A stretch of DNA of 64,000 nucleotides from Plasmodiophora brassicae (taxonomy: Eukaryota > Endomyxa > Phytomyxea > Plasmodiophorida > Plasmodiophoridae): NCBI GenBank assembly GCA_039704465.1, contig JASFAU010000016.1, positions 558,001 through 622,000 of the forward strand, given 5' to 3'. The notes below the pieces were generated by a model, which was not told the origin of the DNA, searched no databases, and saw only the letters and a program-made list of their open reading frames with translations. Numbering within the stretch: position 1 is the first letter of the stretch; every line of letters begins with the position of its first letter. A program made the translations under genes and the position numbers. Below, piece after piece: positions 8,560 through 19,313 of this stretch.

Positions 8560-11500
8560 ATGAAGGAGAGCGCGCCTCGCCAGTTCAGCCACCTCGACGA
8601 AGACGTCACGGTCTCGCGCCTGACGTCGAAAACGACGAACCGGTTCGCCGACCTGCTCGACACGGTTCGTAGTGGCGTGATCGGCCATGACCGTGCGTTC
8701 TCCGGACCGTATGGGAAACGACGCATTACGTACGCCGACTACGTTGCGTCGGGTCGTGCTCTCCGGTTCATCGAACAGTACATTGTCGACGAGGTGCGGC
8801 GTTGCATGCAGCCTCTTCCCGAGATACGTTCTCATGGAATCGTTCTACAGGTTCTCCCTGTGTATGGGAACACGCACACGACGAGCTCGCATACGGGCGT
8901 CCAGACGACCCTGTATCGTTCTGAGGCGCGTTCGGCAATTGGTCGTGCTGTGAACTCTGACAAGGACGACGTTGTCCTGTTCTGCGGGTCGGGTGCCACG
9001 TCGGCTATCTCCACGTTGGTTCATATCCTTTCCGTATCATCGCGACCGACCGTTGTGCTTTCTGGACCCTACGAGCACCATTCTAACCTGTTGCCTTGGA
9101 GGTATGCAGCGTCACTAACGCTGCACTACCGTTGCTGAATGATGCTATGATAGGGAGTCTGGCGCCACCATCGTCACAGTCCGAGAGAGCGTCACGACAG
9201 GAATTGATCTCGGCCACCTTGAAGAAGTCCTTTCTGCCCAGGCTGGAAACGGCAATCTCGTAATAGGCGCGTTCTCGGCGGCGTCGAATATTACTGGCGT
9301 TCTAACTGACACGCTGGCAATCACACGACTTCTGGATCGTTTCCATGCGTTGTCGGTGTTCGACTACGCGTGCGCCGCCCCTTACGTTCCGATCGACATG
9401 CATGAAGGCGGCATTGCCAAGACGGCCATTGCCATGTCGCCCCATAAACTTGTCGGTGGTGTTGGCGCTCCTGGCGTTCTCGTCGTCAACAAATCCGTTC
9501 TCATTAATACTGTCCCGAACCGACCGGGTGGTGGTACCGTCTTCTTCGTACGTTCTGTATGCGTTTCATTTCGAATACCCTTTCATATTGCGGCGAATAG
9601 GTTCGTTCAGAAGGGCATCGCTACCTTTCGAACTTTGTCGAGCGCGAAGAGGTTTGTCGAAGACTATTTGGAAGTTGCTTGCAGGCCCTCACGCTTTTGG
9701 GGTAGGGTGGAACACCAGACATCGTTGGCTCCATTCGCGCCGGGATGGCGTTTGACCTGCGAGCGGCGCTGGACCCTGTTCGAATTCACGCGAAGGACCG
9801 TCAGATCTGTACGCACCATGCAGATTGTGGGTGCGGGTAGGGCTTACCGGCTGTGTTCTAGGCGAGTATGTCATGAGCCGGTGGCGTGAGCACGATGCGC
9901 TCGTTATTCTGGGCGACAAGCGCGCTCCTCGTCTTCCCATCTTCTCCGTCCTCATCCGTGCGCCCGACAGTGACTCCATGTTCCTTCATCACAACTTCGT
10001 GTCTGCGCTTCTCAACGACCTGTTTGGCGTTCAGACGCGAGGCGGCTGTGCGGTATGTAGCAACCACAGGTGCACCTTGCATCGATTTGTTCTGACTGGC
10101 CTCAGTGCGCTGGGCCTTATGCGCAGCGCCTGATGGGAATTGACGACCAGCTTGCCAAACGATTCGAAGACGAGCTACTGAACAAAAGCGAAGGTATTTG
10201 TTCGCCCTTCGGTTGACAGCCCAAACCTGACTAGGTACCGTGGATAGTTGTTCGCCCTGGGTTTGTCCGATTGAACTTCTCGTACTTCGCATCGGAAGAG
10301 GAGGTCGAACTCCTGGTTGCTGCCGTTCTGTTCGTTGCCGAACATGGGTGGAAATTCCTGCCTGACTACGCGTTCCTCGTCGACACCGGCGAGTGGCGCC
10401 AGAGGTCCGTTCTGAATCGTGCCAAGGACCGTCGATGGCTAAGCGACATATCGTACGCGAACGGTTAGTCATGCGTTTACCCCTGTGCGCGTCCCGACGC
10501 TGACCCGCTGTCGAATAGGGCGATTTGAGTACCAGCGAGCTGAGGAGGACACGTCTAACGACGACATGCGAGATTACATGGACAAGGCCCACGCGCTGAT
10601 GCATTCGCTAATCGAGGGGTACCCGCAGCACATGGCTGACTCCGTCCAAGTCCTTCCCGAAGGCGCCCAGGACCTGCGCTGGTTCATGACGCCATCGGAG
10701 GCGCTGGAACGGATTCGGACGGGCACCTGCGAAACGTCGCTCCCGTGCCTTATCGACCCGAGACGGTACCGTATGGACGGCCCCACGCCGTCAAATGTGT
10801 CGGCGACGACAACCGTCGCAGCGTGCCCTGCCCGACGTCCCATGGTGGTGTCCGCGTTGCAATGTGTGAATTGTTTCCACATTCACGGCGGCGGGTCGCA
10901 GTGCCTGTCCTGTGAATGCGTTCACTACGCGATGCCCGCCCCCGTCATTGACGCCAAACTTCGCGATTACAAACTGGACCGGCTCTGTCGAACTGTGTCT
11001 AGAGCCATGTTCGACTTCAAGATGCTTTCCTTTGACGGTGATAAGCCCGACCGGGTTCTTGTCGCCGTGTCAGGTGTGGTATTGCCTCGTCGAGCGTCTA
11101 TGATGAGACAGCTGAACGTGTGTGTAGGTGGGAAGGATTCCCTGACTCTCGTGGACATCCTGCTGGAGATCAGGCGGCGATCTGGTCGCAAATTCGACAT
11201 TGGCGCCTGCACCGTGGATCCAATGACCCCCGAATACGACCCGTCACCCCTCAAGGACTACTTCAAGCAGCTGTGAGGTGACGTACAATCTACGATCATC
11301 ATGCGGTCTAATTGCTCCCTGTAGGGGAGTTCCTTACTTCTACGAGCAGCAGGCCATTATCGAGCAGGCCAAGACGTGCATGCGCGTCGGCAGCAATAAC
11401 CGGGTCTCCATCTGCTCGTTCTGCTCCCGGATGAAGCGAGGTGTGCTGTACCATACCGCGCGTCGCGAAGGGTACAATGTCCTGGCAATGGTACCCCGTT

Positions 11501-11989
11501 GAAACGTACAGCAGCTACCGTCGGGATGCTTACGTACTGTACAGGGCCAGCACCTGGACGACCTTGCCGAATCGTTCATGATGTCCGCGTTCCACAACGG
11601 CGTGTGCAATACGATGAAGGCGGTAATGCGAGCTGTCGGTGTCCCGCCGCTCGGCTTCTGATCGTCTGCAACAGAACTACCACGTCGCCGAAGGCGACAT
11701 TCGTGTCGTTCGGCCGCTGGTCTATGTTCGCGAGCGGGCGCTGAGGGAGTACGCCAAGATCGCCGCGCTGCCCGTCATCTTCGAGAACTGCCCGGCCTGT
11801 TTCGAAGCGCCCAAGGAGCGCCAGCGCGTCAAGGTCATGCTCGCCGCCCAGGAGCACATCCACCCGAACCTGTTCTCCAGCCTGATGAAATGCATGCGCC
11901 CTCTGATGGCCCGGGAGAACTCCCGCCTCCTCGTTCGCGACGAATCCCCGCCCTGCGACGACACCGACGCCTGTAACAACGGCGCATGA
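8560..11989 (+). CDS. Class-V aminotransferase (desulfurase-like) fused to TtcA-like tRNA thiolase
   Basis: Thirteen exons: 8560-8793, 8851-9101, 9154-9547, 9601-9651, 9706-9808, 9862-10052, 10106-10193, 10248-10463, 10519-11073, 11128-11272, 11325-11490, 11545-11622, 11675-11989; introns 52-57 nt; 928 residues. The first about 510 residues are a PLP-dependent class-V aminotransferase. They contain DEVLPVYGNTHT, GSGATSAI, FDYACAAPYVPID, SPHKLVGG (predicted PLP lysine about K260) and RGGCACAGPY (cysteine about C409, in the active-cysteine position of SufS-like enzymes). A linker with CVNCFHIH and CLSCECVHY pairs follows. The C-terminal about 250 residues are a TtcA/PP-loop domain with VAVSGGKDSLTLVD, CSFCSRMKRG, GQHLDDLAESF and ENCPACFEAPKERQ. 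A plausible role is cysteine-derived sulfur passed to a tRNA base, as TtcA makes 2-thiocytidine. Every exon junction keeps phase and restores family motifs, so one transcript is likely. Confidence 0.85.
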
Positions 11990-12237
11990 TGCCCCCGTGT
12001 ACCTACTACACCAAGAACCCCCGTTGTACTAACCGCCCACGCGCTGGGTATTGTGTCCCCTCTTCAGAGTTTCGCAGCAACGGCGTCCCAGTCGCCACCC
12101 TGTTCTCCGTGCCGGGGACGGACCTTGGCCTTGGCGGGCGGGCGTGGCTCTTCGGCAGAGGCGACTGCGAGACGGGCCGACGGGCGACGGCGACGGTCGT
12201 GCAGACAAGTGCGCGCCGTGGGTGACGGCGGCTGTCG

Positions 12238-13549
12238 ATGGCGGCGATGCTGGTGGCGCCGGGCGAAATCCTGACGACAGTCCTGATATCCGCCGTCGCG
12301 TTCGTCGCCGCGTACGTGCTGATCGGGCGCGTGCAGCACTACAACCTGCGCGCCAGCCTGTTCGGCCTCGACCTCAACAAGAAGGGCACCGCGCGGGAGA
12401 ACACGAAAATGTACGCCGCCGTGCGGCTGGGTCGCGTGTCGCCCCCGTTTACGAGTGCCCCCCGTGCCACAGACCTGAGGCAATGGGCATCTGGCCTGCG
12501 TTCGTGTTCCTTATCGCCATCTCGATCTGCCAGCTCGTGCACAGCCAGACGCCCGCGCATGTACCGCGTCGCATGCACCGTTTGATCAGGGTCGGCCCCG
12601 TCACTGACGTTTGATCGCGGCAGCGCGCCGAATATAATTCCGCATTGCACACGATCTGCTTCATGGTCCTGCTCGGGTTCGCCGACGACGTCCTGGAGCT
12701 GCCCTGGAGAATGAAGCTCATCTTCCCGGGGCTGGCGTCCGTTCCCATGCTGGTCGGGTACGCCGGGGGAACGACGATCATCATCCCGAAGCCGCTACAG
12801 TACTACGTGGGCGATTCCGTCGATCTACGTACGCACGCGCGCGCCGTGCTCTGCTGATGACCCGCGTGATGACCCTGAGCCCGGTAGACGTCCTCTACCT
12901 CGTGTACATGTGCCTGCTGGCGATCTTTACGACGAACGCGATCAACATCTTCGCCGGGATCAACGGCCTCGAGGCGGGGCAGTCGGTCGTCATCGCCGTG
13001 GCCGTCCTGATCCACAACTACGTCGAACTGCATGGGCCACAGGCGGCGCCCCACTTCTTCTCGATGACGCTCATGATGCCGTTCGCGTTCACCACGGCCG
13101 CCCTGCTGCTGTACAACTGGTACCCGTCCGCGGTCTTCGTCGGCGACACGTTCACGACGTACGCGGGCATGACGTTCGCCGTTGCCGGCATCATGGGGCA
13201 TTTCTCCAAGACGCTGCTGCTCTTCTTCATGCCCCAGGTGCTGAACTTTGTCTACTCCCTACCGCAGCTGCTGAAGATCGTCCCCTGTCCAAGGTGCGTT
13301 GTTGCACCTGTTCCGGGTCGCATGCCGGCGCTGACCATGTTGTCTGCCAGGCACCGGCTGCCCAGATACAATGTGGCGACCGGCAAGCTGGAGGGCATCT
13401 GGACGAACATGAACCTGGTGAACCTGGCGTTGCTGATATTGGGCCCTCAAACGGAGCGCCGCCTCTGCGTCATCCTGCTCGCGTTCCAGGCGGCCTGCTG
13501 CGCCATCGGCTTCTTCGTTCGATATCATGTCTCGACGTACTTCTACTGA
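12238..13549 (+). CDS. ALG7: UDP-GlcNAc:dolichyl-phosphate GlcNAc-1-phosphotransferase
   Basis: Exons 12238-12410, 12473-12560, 12624-12828, 12888-13293 and 13351-13549; 356 residues. ALG7/DPAGT1 catalyses the first step of the lipid-linked oligosaccharide pathway on the ER membrane and is the tunicamycin target. Splicing restores the family signatures [81 protein letters not shown] and [11 protein letters not shown]. About ten hydrophobic segments are present. The protein is somewhat shorter than the usual 400 or so residues because loops are compact. It converges with the DGAT2-like gene. Confidence 0.93.
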
Positions 13550-13666
13550 GCCGGCCTGTCTGAATGAACGACCGAGAATCGACGCACAGTGACGTGTTGA
13601 CCTGCAATGTCGTATCTGGGTGAAGGCGCTGTCGGCGGTGGCCAATATGCCGGCTAGAATGTATTA

Positions 13667-14965
13667 CTAGGTTATGATTATCAGTTCTGCATCGGGATCG
13701 TGCGCATACTTTGCCTTGTTGCGGTCGAACAGGTCTCGCAGGGCCTGGACGTACATCTCGAAATACTTGTCCACCTCGTCGGGAGTCGGGCTGGGGATCT
13801 GTGGGAACTGAAGGGGCTGCCCGACAACCGTGATCAGGTCGACAAAGGGCTCGGGCATGAACCCGTATCGGGACCAGAACAGAACTGGGAATTACGTCAG
13901 CGAACGGAGAGGGCCGCAGACGAGTGTTCCGAAACCGCATGGGATCTTCCACTTGTTGAGCCACAGCCGGAAGTTGGGCCAGCGCTCAAAGCTGGAATAC
14001 AGAAGTTCCTCTCCGAACGTGTAGACGGGGCTGACACGATACCCATACCGCAGGGCGTATACGATGAAGCCTTTGCGATTGCGCAGGTACACCTGATAAA
14101 GCGCCCGATTAGTTCATCACCAACGTGTAGAGCTGCGCCTGCTGTACCAGATGTCGCCCCTTGCGGAAAAGCGTGGCTTCTTCGAACCCTCCGGGAAGAA
14201 TCGCAACGTTCTCGCCTTTGCCCATCAGGTAGTTGACGTGCTCCTTGCTGACGGGCCCACCGCGCTGCCATGCGACGACCTCCGATAACACTAAAGGCGG
14301 CGTCATCCGTGTCAGTACAGCAGTGAAGTAGAACGACGGCGACACAGCCTCACTGGGTAGGTTGTTCATCCACCAGGCACCCAGCCAGTGATAGCGCCCG
14401 AGACGCTCCAGGTCGTGATTGGCGTTCCCGTTGACAACCCAGCCCAGGCTGCATAGATCAGACGCCGGCAAATGCAAGCGCGTGCATCGCATTAGCTTAC
14501 CAAAGCACACCATGCGGATGAAAGGCCAGCATGTGCCGGTCGACACTCGTGTCCGACGTGTTCATCTCGATGACCGTTTTCTGTGTTCTGATGGCCGACG
14601 TTGCAGTTAGCAGTCAGGCTATCAGCGAGGTGGCCCGCGCTACCTGAAGTACTGGAACGACTGTGCCAACTGATCATTGCGGGCCGTGAGTGATTCAGTA
14701 CGAAGACGGATTCGCCTTGCGGTGGTACCTCCAGGTGGCGTTGGCGGACCGATTCCCATGGCCCTCGCGGGAAGAAATGCCGCATGGTCCCGTAGAATGC
14801 CAGCGCGAGAATGAAGCGCAGGTCGCCGGTGACGATGGACACGACGACCCCGACGGGGATCGTCGCCGCCAGCAGCCACACGAATATGAAGGCGCCCAGG
14901 TGCAGGAAGCTACCGGCGTGCACGCTGCCCAGCATCACGTCGCTGAATTGGACCTCGACGCCCAT
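13667..14965 (-). CDS. DGAT2-family acyltransferase
   Basis: Exons 14965-14729, 14669-14644, 14587-14501, 14448-14148, 14092-13936 and 13884-13667; 341 residues. One exon is only 26 nt (LAQSFQYF). Two N-terminal membrane segments (MGVEVQFSDVM then HLGAFIFVWLLAATIPVGVV) precede the FHPHGV signature at about residues 110-115. Then come GPVSKEHVNYLMGKGENV, ILPGGFEEATLF, VYLRNRKGFIVYALRYG and PVYTFGEELLY, and the end motif FWSRYGFMPEPFVDLITVVG. Members acylate diacylglycerol or monoacylglycerol at the ER and lipid droplets. Exact substrate cannot be read from sequence. It is divergent from the methyltransferase gene, with 214 bases between starts. Confidence 0.88.
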
Positions 14966-15179
14966 CGTGATGGTTGCACGGGCCCCCCGCACGCCGACAC
15001 GCGTTGCACACACGACACGCACGCGGCGCCGCTCCACTGCCGCTAGGGGGGTCTTCGGCGTTCATCGAGGGCCCCAAAACAGCAGCGCGCGTCCCGTGAC
15101 GTGCAAAAACCCGTCGGCGCGGACCTGCGCGGGGTTTCCGCAGGACTGCGTGCTGCGCCGACCGACGCTGAGAATATAA

Positions 15180-16376
15180 ATGCCGCCGCGGATCCTGACG
15201 ATCGGCGAGGGCGACTTCTCGTTCACGCTGACGATGCTGAGATCGATGCCGGCGGACGCGCGCCGGATGGTGACGGCGACGTCTTACGACACGAGGGAGG
15301 AGGTCGTGGGAAAGTATCCGGAATCGGCTGCGGTCCTCGATCGGATTGTGGAACTCGGCGCGCGCGTTGCCCACCGTACGCGGCCAATGCGTTGTGCGCA
15401 GCGTGCAGGGCTAATGTCTGGGCAGGTGTCGACGCCACTGACCTTCGGAGGACCCTGGGCGACGACGATCCGTGTTTCGACCGCGTCATCTTTCATCATC
15501 CACACTGTGTATGCCAACACACACACACACATCTGTCATTCGTTCAGTCGCCTTTCTGACGCGCGTTGTAAACAGGGCGTCGAAGACGCTCAACGACACC
15601 GCATCCTGCTGGCGCATTACTTCGCGTCGGCGCTGGATGTCCTAGCGCCGCTCGGCGAGATTGTCGTGTCGCTTGTGGACCGTCAGGCGCAGCGCTGGTC
15701 GCTCCTCGAGCAGGCGGACAAGTCATCACTGGTGTTAGTAAACGCGGAACCGTTTGGCGATAACCCCGACGACGCCGGGTATCAGCGGCGTCGGCACCAG
15801 GGCCGTTCGTTCCACTCTGTTCATCGAGGCAACGAGACGCTCCTGCAAACCAGCATCGAGTTCGTGTTCGCCAGGCGCTCTGACGGCAGGGCACCTGTCC
15901 CGATACCGTCGATCCCTGAAACGCGGCGGAGGCTGCCGTTCCCGTGCACAACGTGTTCACGGGCGTACGCCACTGAGCAGGGCTTGCGGGAGCACGTTCG
16001 CGGCGGCCACCACGCGGGTCAAGACGCGATACCTGCCTTGGCTTGCGACCAGTGCGGGAAGGGCTTCCGCGGCGAACGTGCCCTGAAATCACACCAGACC
16101 GCCAAGCATGGATCGGATCCCGATATCAAACCGGATTGGTTCAAGGAATGTGCACCGGCGGTGCCTTCATCAACCCCGGCGGATGGCTCGGTGACGTGCG
16201 ACGTCTGCCGTTATTCGTTCCCGAGCGATCACGAGTTCGACGCGCATCTTCGTGCGCTCGCGCCAGACCCTGTCGTTCGCACCACCTGTCCGCACTGCTC
16301 GAAGACCTTCTCGTCACACCATTCCATCAGGCAGCACCTCAACTTTTGCCGGGCAAAGCAGACGGACATCCCATAA
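15180..16376 (+). CDS. BMT5-like rRNA (uridine-N3) methyltransferase with C2H2 zinc fingers
   Basis: Exons 15180-15375, 15426-15508 and 15576-16376; 359 residues. The N-terminal domain is the Rossmann-like methyltransferase of the BMT5/FDXACB1 (DUF2431) family: LTIGEGDFSFTLTML, TATSYDTREEVVGKYP, HRVDATDL, FDRVIFHHPHCG, RILLAHYFASALDVL and the late DDAGYQRRRHQGRSF. In yeast Bmt5 modifies 25S rRNA. The last about 130 residues carry four zinc-finger units (CTTCSRAY...H, CDQCGKGF...H, CDVCRYSF...H, CPHCSKTF...H/C), an unusual C-terminal addition that would suit RNA or ribosome docking. Intron 2 (67 nt) contains a CA dinucleotide run. The start overlaps a TATAAA-like AATATAAATG. Confidence 0.82.
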   Translation: MPPRILTIGEGDFSFTLTMLRSMPADARRMVTATSYDTREEVVGKYPESAAVLDRIVELGARVAHRTRPMRCAQRAGLMSGQVSTPLTFGGPWATTIRVSTASSFIIHTVYANTHTHICHSFSRLSDARCKQGVEDAQRHRILLAHYFASALDVLAPLGEIVVSLVDRQAQRWSLLEQADKSSLVLVNAEPFGDNPDDAGYQRRRHQGRSFHSVHRGNETLLQTSIEFVFARRSDGRAPVPIPSIPETRRRLPFPCTTCSRAYATEQGLREHVRGGHHAGQDAIPALACDQCGKGFRGERALKSHQTAKHGSDPDIKPDWFKECAPAVPSSTPADGSVTCDVCRYSFPSDHEFDAHLRALAPDPVVRTTCPHCSKTFSSHHSIRQHLNFCRAKQTDIP

Positions 16377-16489
16377 ACTATACTTAGTCAGACACGGGCT
16401 CGTTTAGCGGTACGTCCATTTCGTCAGCACGAAGGCGACCTGACGACAGGCGTTGCCTGATCCGGAAGGCGACGGACCCATGCAACGAT

Positions 16490-16511
16490 GTGACTCATGC
16501 GGGTGAGTCAC
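16490..16511. promoter_or_regulatory. Inverted TGACTCA/TGAGTCA pair
   Basis: GTGACTCA, a 6-base spacer, then TGAGTCAC form a perfect inverted repeat 88 bases upstream of the small HDEL protein; a further GTGAGTC follows at about 16524. TGACTCA is the classic Gcn4/AP-1 bZIP half-site pair. The inference is a bZIP-responsive promoter; no expression evidence exists here. Confidence 0.45.
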
Positions 16512-16598
16512 ACTCACACGCGAGTGAGTCGCCTGTCGGTCGGGCATTGCTGACTGGCAGGCGGGAGGTAGCGCTCCCAAGGGTCGCACAACGTTATC

Positions 16599-16793
16599 AT
16601 GTGCCCGTACCGCATGGTGCTGCTTATCATCGCGCTCTGCATGTCGATCTACGGCATCGTCAAATCCATAACGACGAAGAAGGCATCGTCGTCGGACGAC
16701 GCATCGGGTGCCTACAGCGTACCGGGCAAGTATGAAGCACTGACCAAGGACCCGGTCGACGTCGTCCCGACCGTGCCGCATGATGAACTCTAA
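16599..16793 (+). CDS. Tiny membrane/secretory protein ending in HDEL
   Basis: 64 residues in one exon. Residues 5-22 (RMVLLIIALCMSIYGIVK) are hydrophobic. A polar Ser/Asp tail then ends exactly in HDEL, the canonical ER-retrieval tetrapeptide, before the stop. If the N-terminus is a cleaved signal peptide or a type-II anchor, the tail would be luminal and retrievable. However, the charge pattern (KSITTKK after the segment) favours a cytosolic tail, which would make HDEL coincidental. The upstream region has paired bZIP-like sites. No homologous family is recognised. Confidence 0.45.
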   Translation: MCPYRMVLLIIALCMSIYGIVKSITTKKASSSDDASGAYSVPGKYEALTKDPVDVVPTVPHDEL

Positions 16794-16826
16794 CCTAAAC
16801 CCCCATAGGAGCCATGCATTCTACAC

Positions 16827-17222
16827 TTATTTCTTTTTTCGTTTAGCGGAAGCGCGTTTCAGAATCGAATCAACTTTGCTGGATTTTCTGGATTCTCGGA
16901 CGCTCTGTCGCAGCCAAACGTTATAAAATGCAGCAACCTCACTGGCGGGTTCGAACGCGAGCCTGACCGTCTGGCGTTTCGACGCGGATACAGGGCCGCC
17001 GACCGATCCCGAGGTCGCCCGGGCCAGTCGCGTCGACCGCGGGTGCTCCTCGGCGGACGAGTCCGACTCGGACGACGCCGGCGACGCCTGCTTCGGCGCC
17101 GAATGCGCGCGCAGCATCGCCTCCAGCTCCTCGGTCGCCGTCGTCTCCGACGACCGCAGCAACCTCAGCACCTGGGCAACGACCTCGTCGCGGTCCCTCG
17201 CCGCCGCCGCCTCATCGGCCAT
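16827..17222 (-). CDS. Small basic-tailed protein, unknown family
   Basis: 131 residues, single exon. The N-terminal helix is MADEAAAARDRDEVVAQVLR, followed by a Ser-rich acidic middle. The C-terminal 50 residues have RQTVRLAFEPASEVAAFYN then a highly basic end (SILKRASAKRKKK) suitable as a nuclear localisation signal. Codon use is like its neighbours. It is divergent from ARP2, with 246 bases between starts. No function is assigned. Confidence 0.55.
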   Translation of the reverse strand: MADEAAAARDRDEVVAQVLRLLRSSETTATEELEAMLRAHSAPKQASPASSESDSSAEEHPRSTRLARATSGSVGGPVSASKRQTVRLAFEPASEVAAFYNVWLRQSVRESRKSSKVDSILKRASAKRKKK

Positions 17223-17468
17223 GTGACGACTTTATTCCGCAGTGACGATGTGAGGCACGGGCTGCCACAGTCAGTCGCCACGTCTCTGACATGAAAACAT
17301 TGCCGGAACTGTGCACCTCGTTTTTTGTTGCACGACTGGGGCCGTCCGACGATTTCTATTTCTGGGACGGTCGCGTTTCTATTTTGCGATCGCGTCAAGA
17401 AGGTGTGGCGGCCCGACGGCGGAATTGGGCAGACGAACGGACAGTGTGAGCAGCGGGAACGGGTGGGC

Positions 17469-18696
17469 ATGTACGAGAAGACGCCGGTCGTCTGCGACAA
17501 TGGGACCGGGTTCGTGAAGGCCGGGTTCGCCGGGTCGAACTTCCCCAAGGTCGTGTTCCCGTCGATGGTCGGGCGGCCGCTGCTGCGCTACGAGGAGAAG
17601 GTGTCCAATATCGAGATCAAGGATGTCATGTGCGGCGACGAGTGCGCCCAGCTGCGGTCGATGCTGGAGTGTTCGTACCCGGTCGAGAACGGTATCGTGC
17701 GGAACTGGGACGACATGCAGCATCTGTGGAATTACACGTTCTACGAGCGTCTGCAGATCGACCCGTCCGAGCACAAGATCATGCTGACGGAGCCGCCGCT
17801 GAACCCGAAGGCGAACCGCGAACTATTCCTTCAGCACATGTTCGAGACGTACGGGTTCGCCGGATGCAAGGTGTCCATCCAGGCCGTCCTCGTCCTGTAC
17901 GCGCAGGGCCTGCTGACCGGCGTCGTTGTCGATTCCGGTGATGGCGTGACGCACATCGTCCCCGTGTACGATGGCGTCTGCCCGCAGAACCTCATCCGGC
18001 GTCTGGACGTCGCCGGCCGGCACATGACCCGGTACCTGATCAAGCTCCTGCAGCTGCGCGGGTACAACCTGAACAGGAGCGCCGATTTCGAGACGGTCCG
18101 GCAGATCAAGGAGGCGTGCTGCTTCGTCGGGTACGACCTGGAAGTCGAACAGAAGCTCGCCCTGGAGACGACCACGCTGGTGCAGACGTACGAGCTGCCG
18201 GACGGGCGCGTCATCAAGATTGGACAGGAAAGGTTCGTCGCGGACGGGGCCATCTCTCGTGCGGTTCGGGCCGGCGCATGACTCCTCCGTTCTCCTCAGG
18301 TACCAGGCGCCGGAGGTCCTGTTCCGACCATCGCTGATCGACGCCGAGAGTGCCGGAATCGCCGACATGCTGTTCGACACGATCAACGCGGCCGACGTCG
18401 ACCTGCGGTCCGAATTCTATAAGCACATTGTCCTGTCGGGCGGGTCGACCATGTACCCGGGCCTGCCGACGCGCCTGGAGAAGGAGATCAAGGCCCGGTA
18501 CCTGAAGGACGTGCTGAACGGCGACGAGAGCCGCCTGGCGAAGTTCAAGCTGCGCATCGAGGACCCGCCGCGCCGCAAGCACATGGTGTTCCTGGGCGGG
18601 TCCGTCCTCGCCGACATCATGAAGGACCGCGACGAGTTCTGGATCTCCAAACAGGAGTACCAGGAGTACGGCGCCGCCATCCTCCAACGCAAATAG
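17469..18696 (+). CDS. ARP2: Actin-related protein 2
   Basis: Exons 17469-18232 and 18300-18696 with a 67-nt intron; 386 residues, close to the usual 394. Arp2 is an actin-like subunit of the Arp2/3 complex that nucleates branched actin filaments. Diagnostic stretches are [87 protein letters not shown] (restored by splicing), [20 protein letters not shown] and [20 protein letters not shown]. The start at MYEKTPVV is chosen because it aligns with family N-termini; the longer upstream frame looks like leader. Confidence 0.96.
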
Positions 18697-18767
18697 AATT
18701 AAACGACGAACACCTGATACGTTCCACGCGTTTATAGCAGAACCGGTGCACGGTTTACGCAAGCGGG

Positions 18768-19313
18768 TTAGACGCAGGTGGCGCCGTTCTGCTGCGCGTA
18801 CAGGCAGCTGGACAGGAAGATGCAGGCGTGGCTCATCCCGGTGGTCTTCACCTGGTACGCGTGGCAGGCGGGCTGGCTCTTGCAGGACGCTTCGCAGTCG
18901 ACCGTGGCGCCGGCCGTCCCGATGATGCAATTGGTGGCGTCGGCGACGGCGTCCTTGCAGTTGGACAGCAGGACGCAGGAGTGGCCCATACCCGTCGAGA
19001 ACTCGCGGAACGAGCGGCATCCCGAGGTCGACATGCACGCGTCGATGCAGTTGGAGGTGGCGCCCGTCTGCCCGACAATGCAGGTGAGGTCGGGAGCGGT
19101 ACAGTAGTCGGACAGCCGGCAGGAGTGCCCTTGCTTGGCGAACGCCTGGCAGCCGGGGCTGGCCAGGCACTGCTCCAGGCAATCATCCTTCATGGGGGTG
19201 CCGGCCGCAGTCGATGCCAGCCCGACCAGGGCAGCGGCCAGCTTCTTGACGGGGATCGCCGCCGACGCGCCCAGCAGCGCCACCGCCAACACAATCGCCA
19301 CCGTCAACTTCAT
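18768..19313 (-). CDS. Secreted cysteine-rich protein with three PAN/apple-like repeats
   Basis: 181 residues. A signal peptide (MKLTVAIVLAVALLGASA) is followed by three tandem units of about 45 residues sharing C-x3-C-x4-G/A-C-x-(A/S)(F/Y)...H(S/A)C...L(S)-x-C...C. Examples are CLEQCLASPGCQAF, CIDACMSTSGCRSF and CEASCKSQPACHAY. The cysteine spacing resembles compact PAN/apple domains, which bind protein or carbohydrate. Expected at the surface, wall or matrix; the ligand is unknown. The start is set by the signal peptide; an in-frame upstream extension to 19592 is discounted. Confidence 0.72.
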   Translation of the reverse strand: MKLTVAIVLAVALLGASAAIPVKKLAAALVGLASTAAGTPMKDDCLEQCLASPGCQAFAKQGHSCRLSDYCTAPDLTCIVGQTGATSNCIDACMSTSGCRSFREFSTGMGHSCVLLSNCKDAVADATNCIIGTAGATVDCEASCKSQPACHAYQVKTTGMSHACIFLSSCLYAQQNGATCV

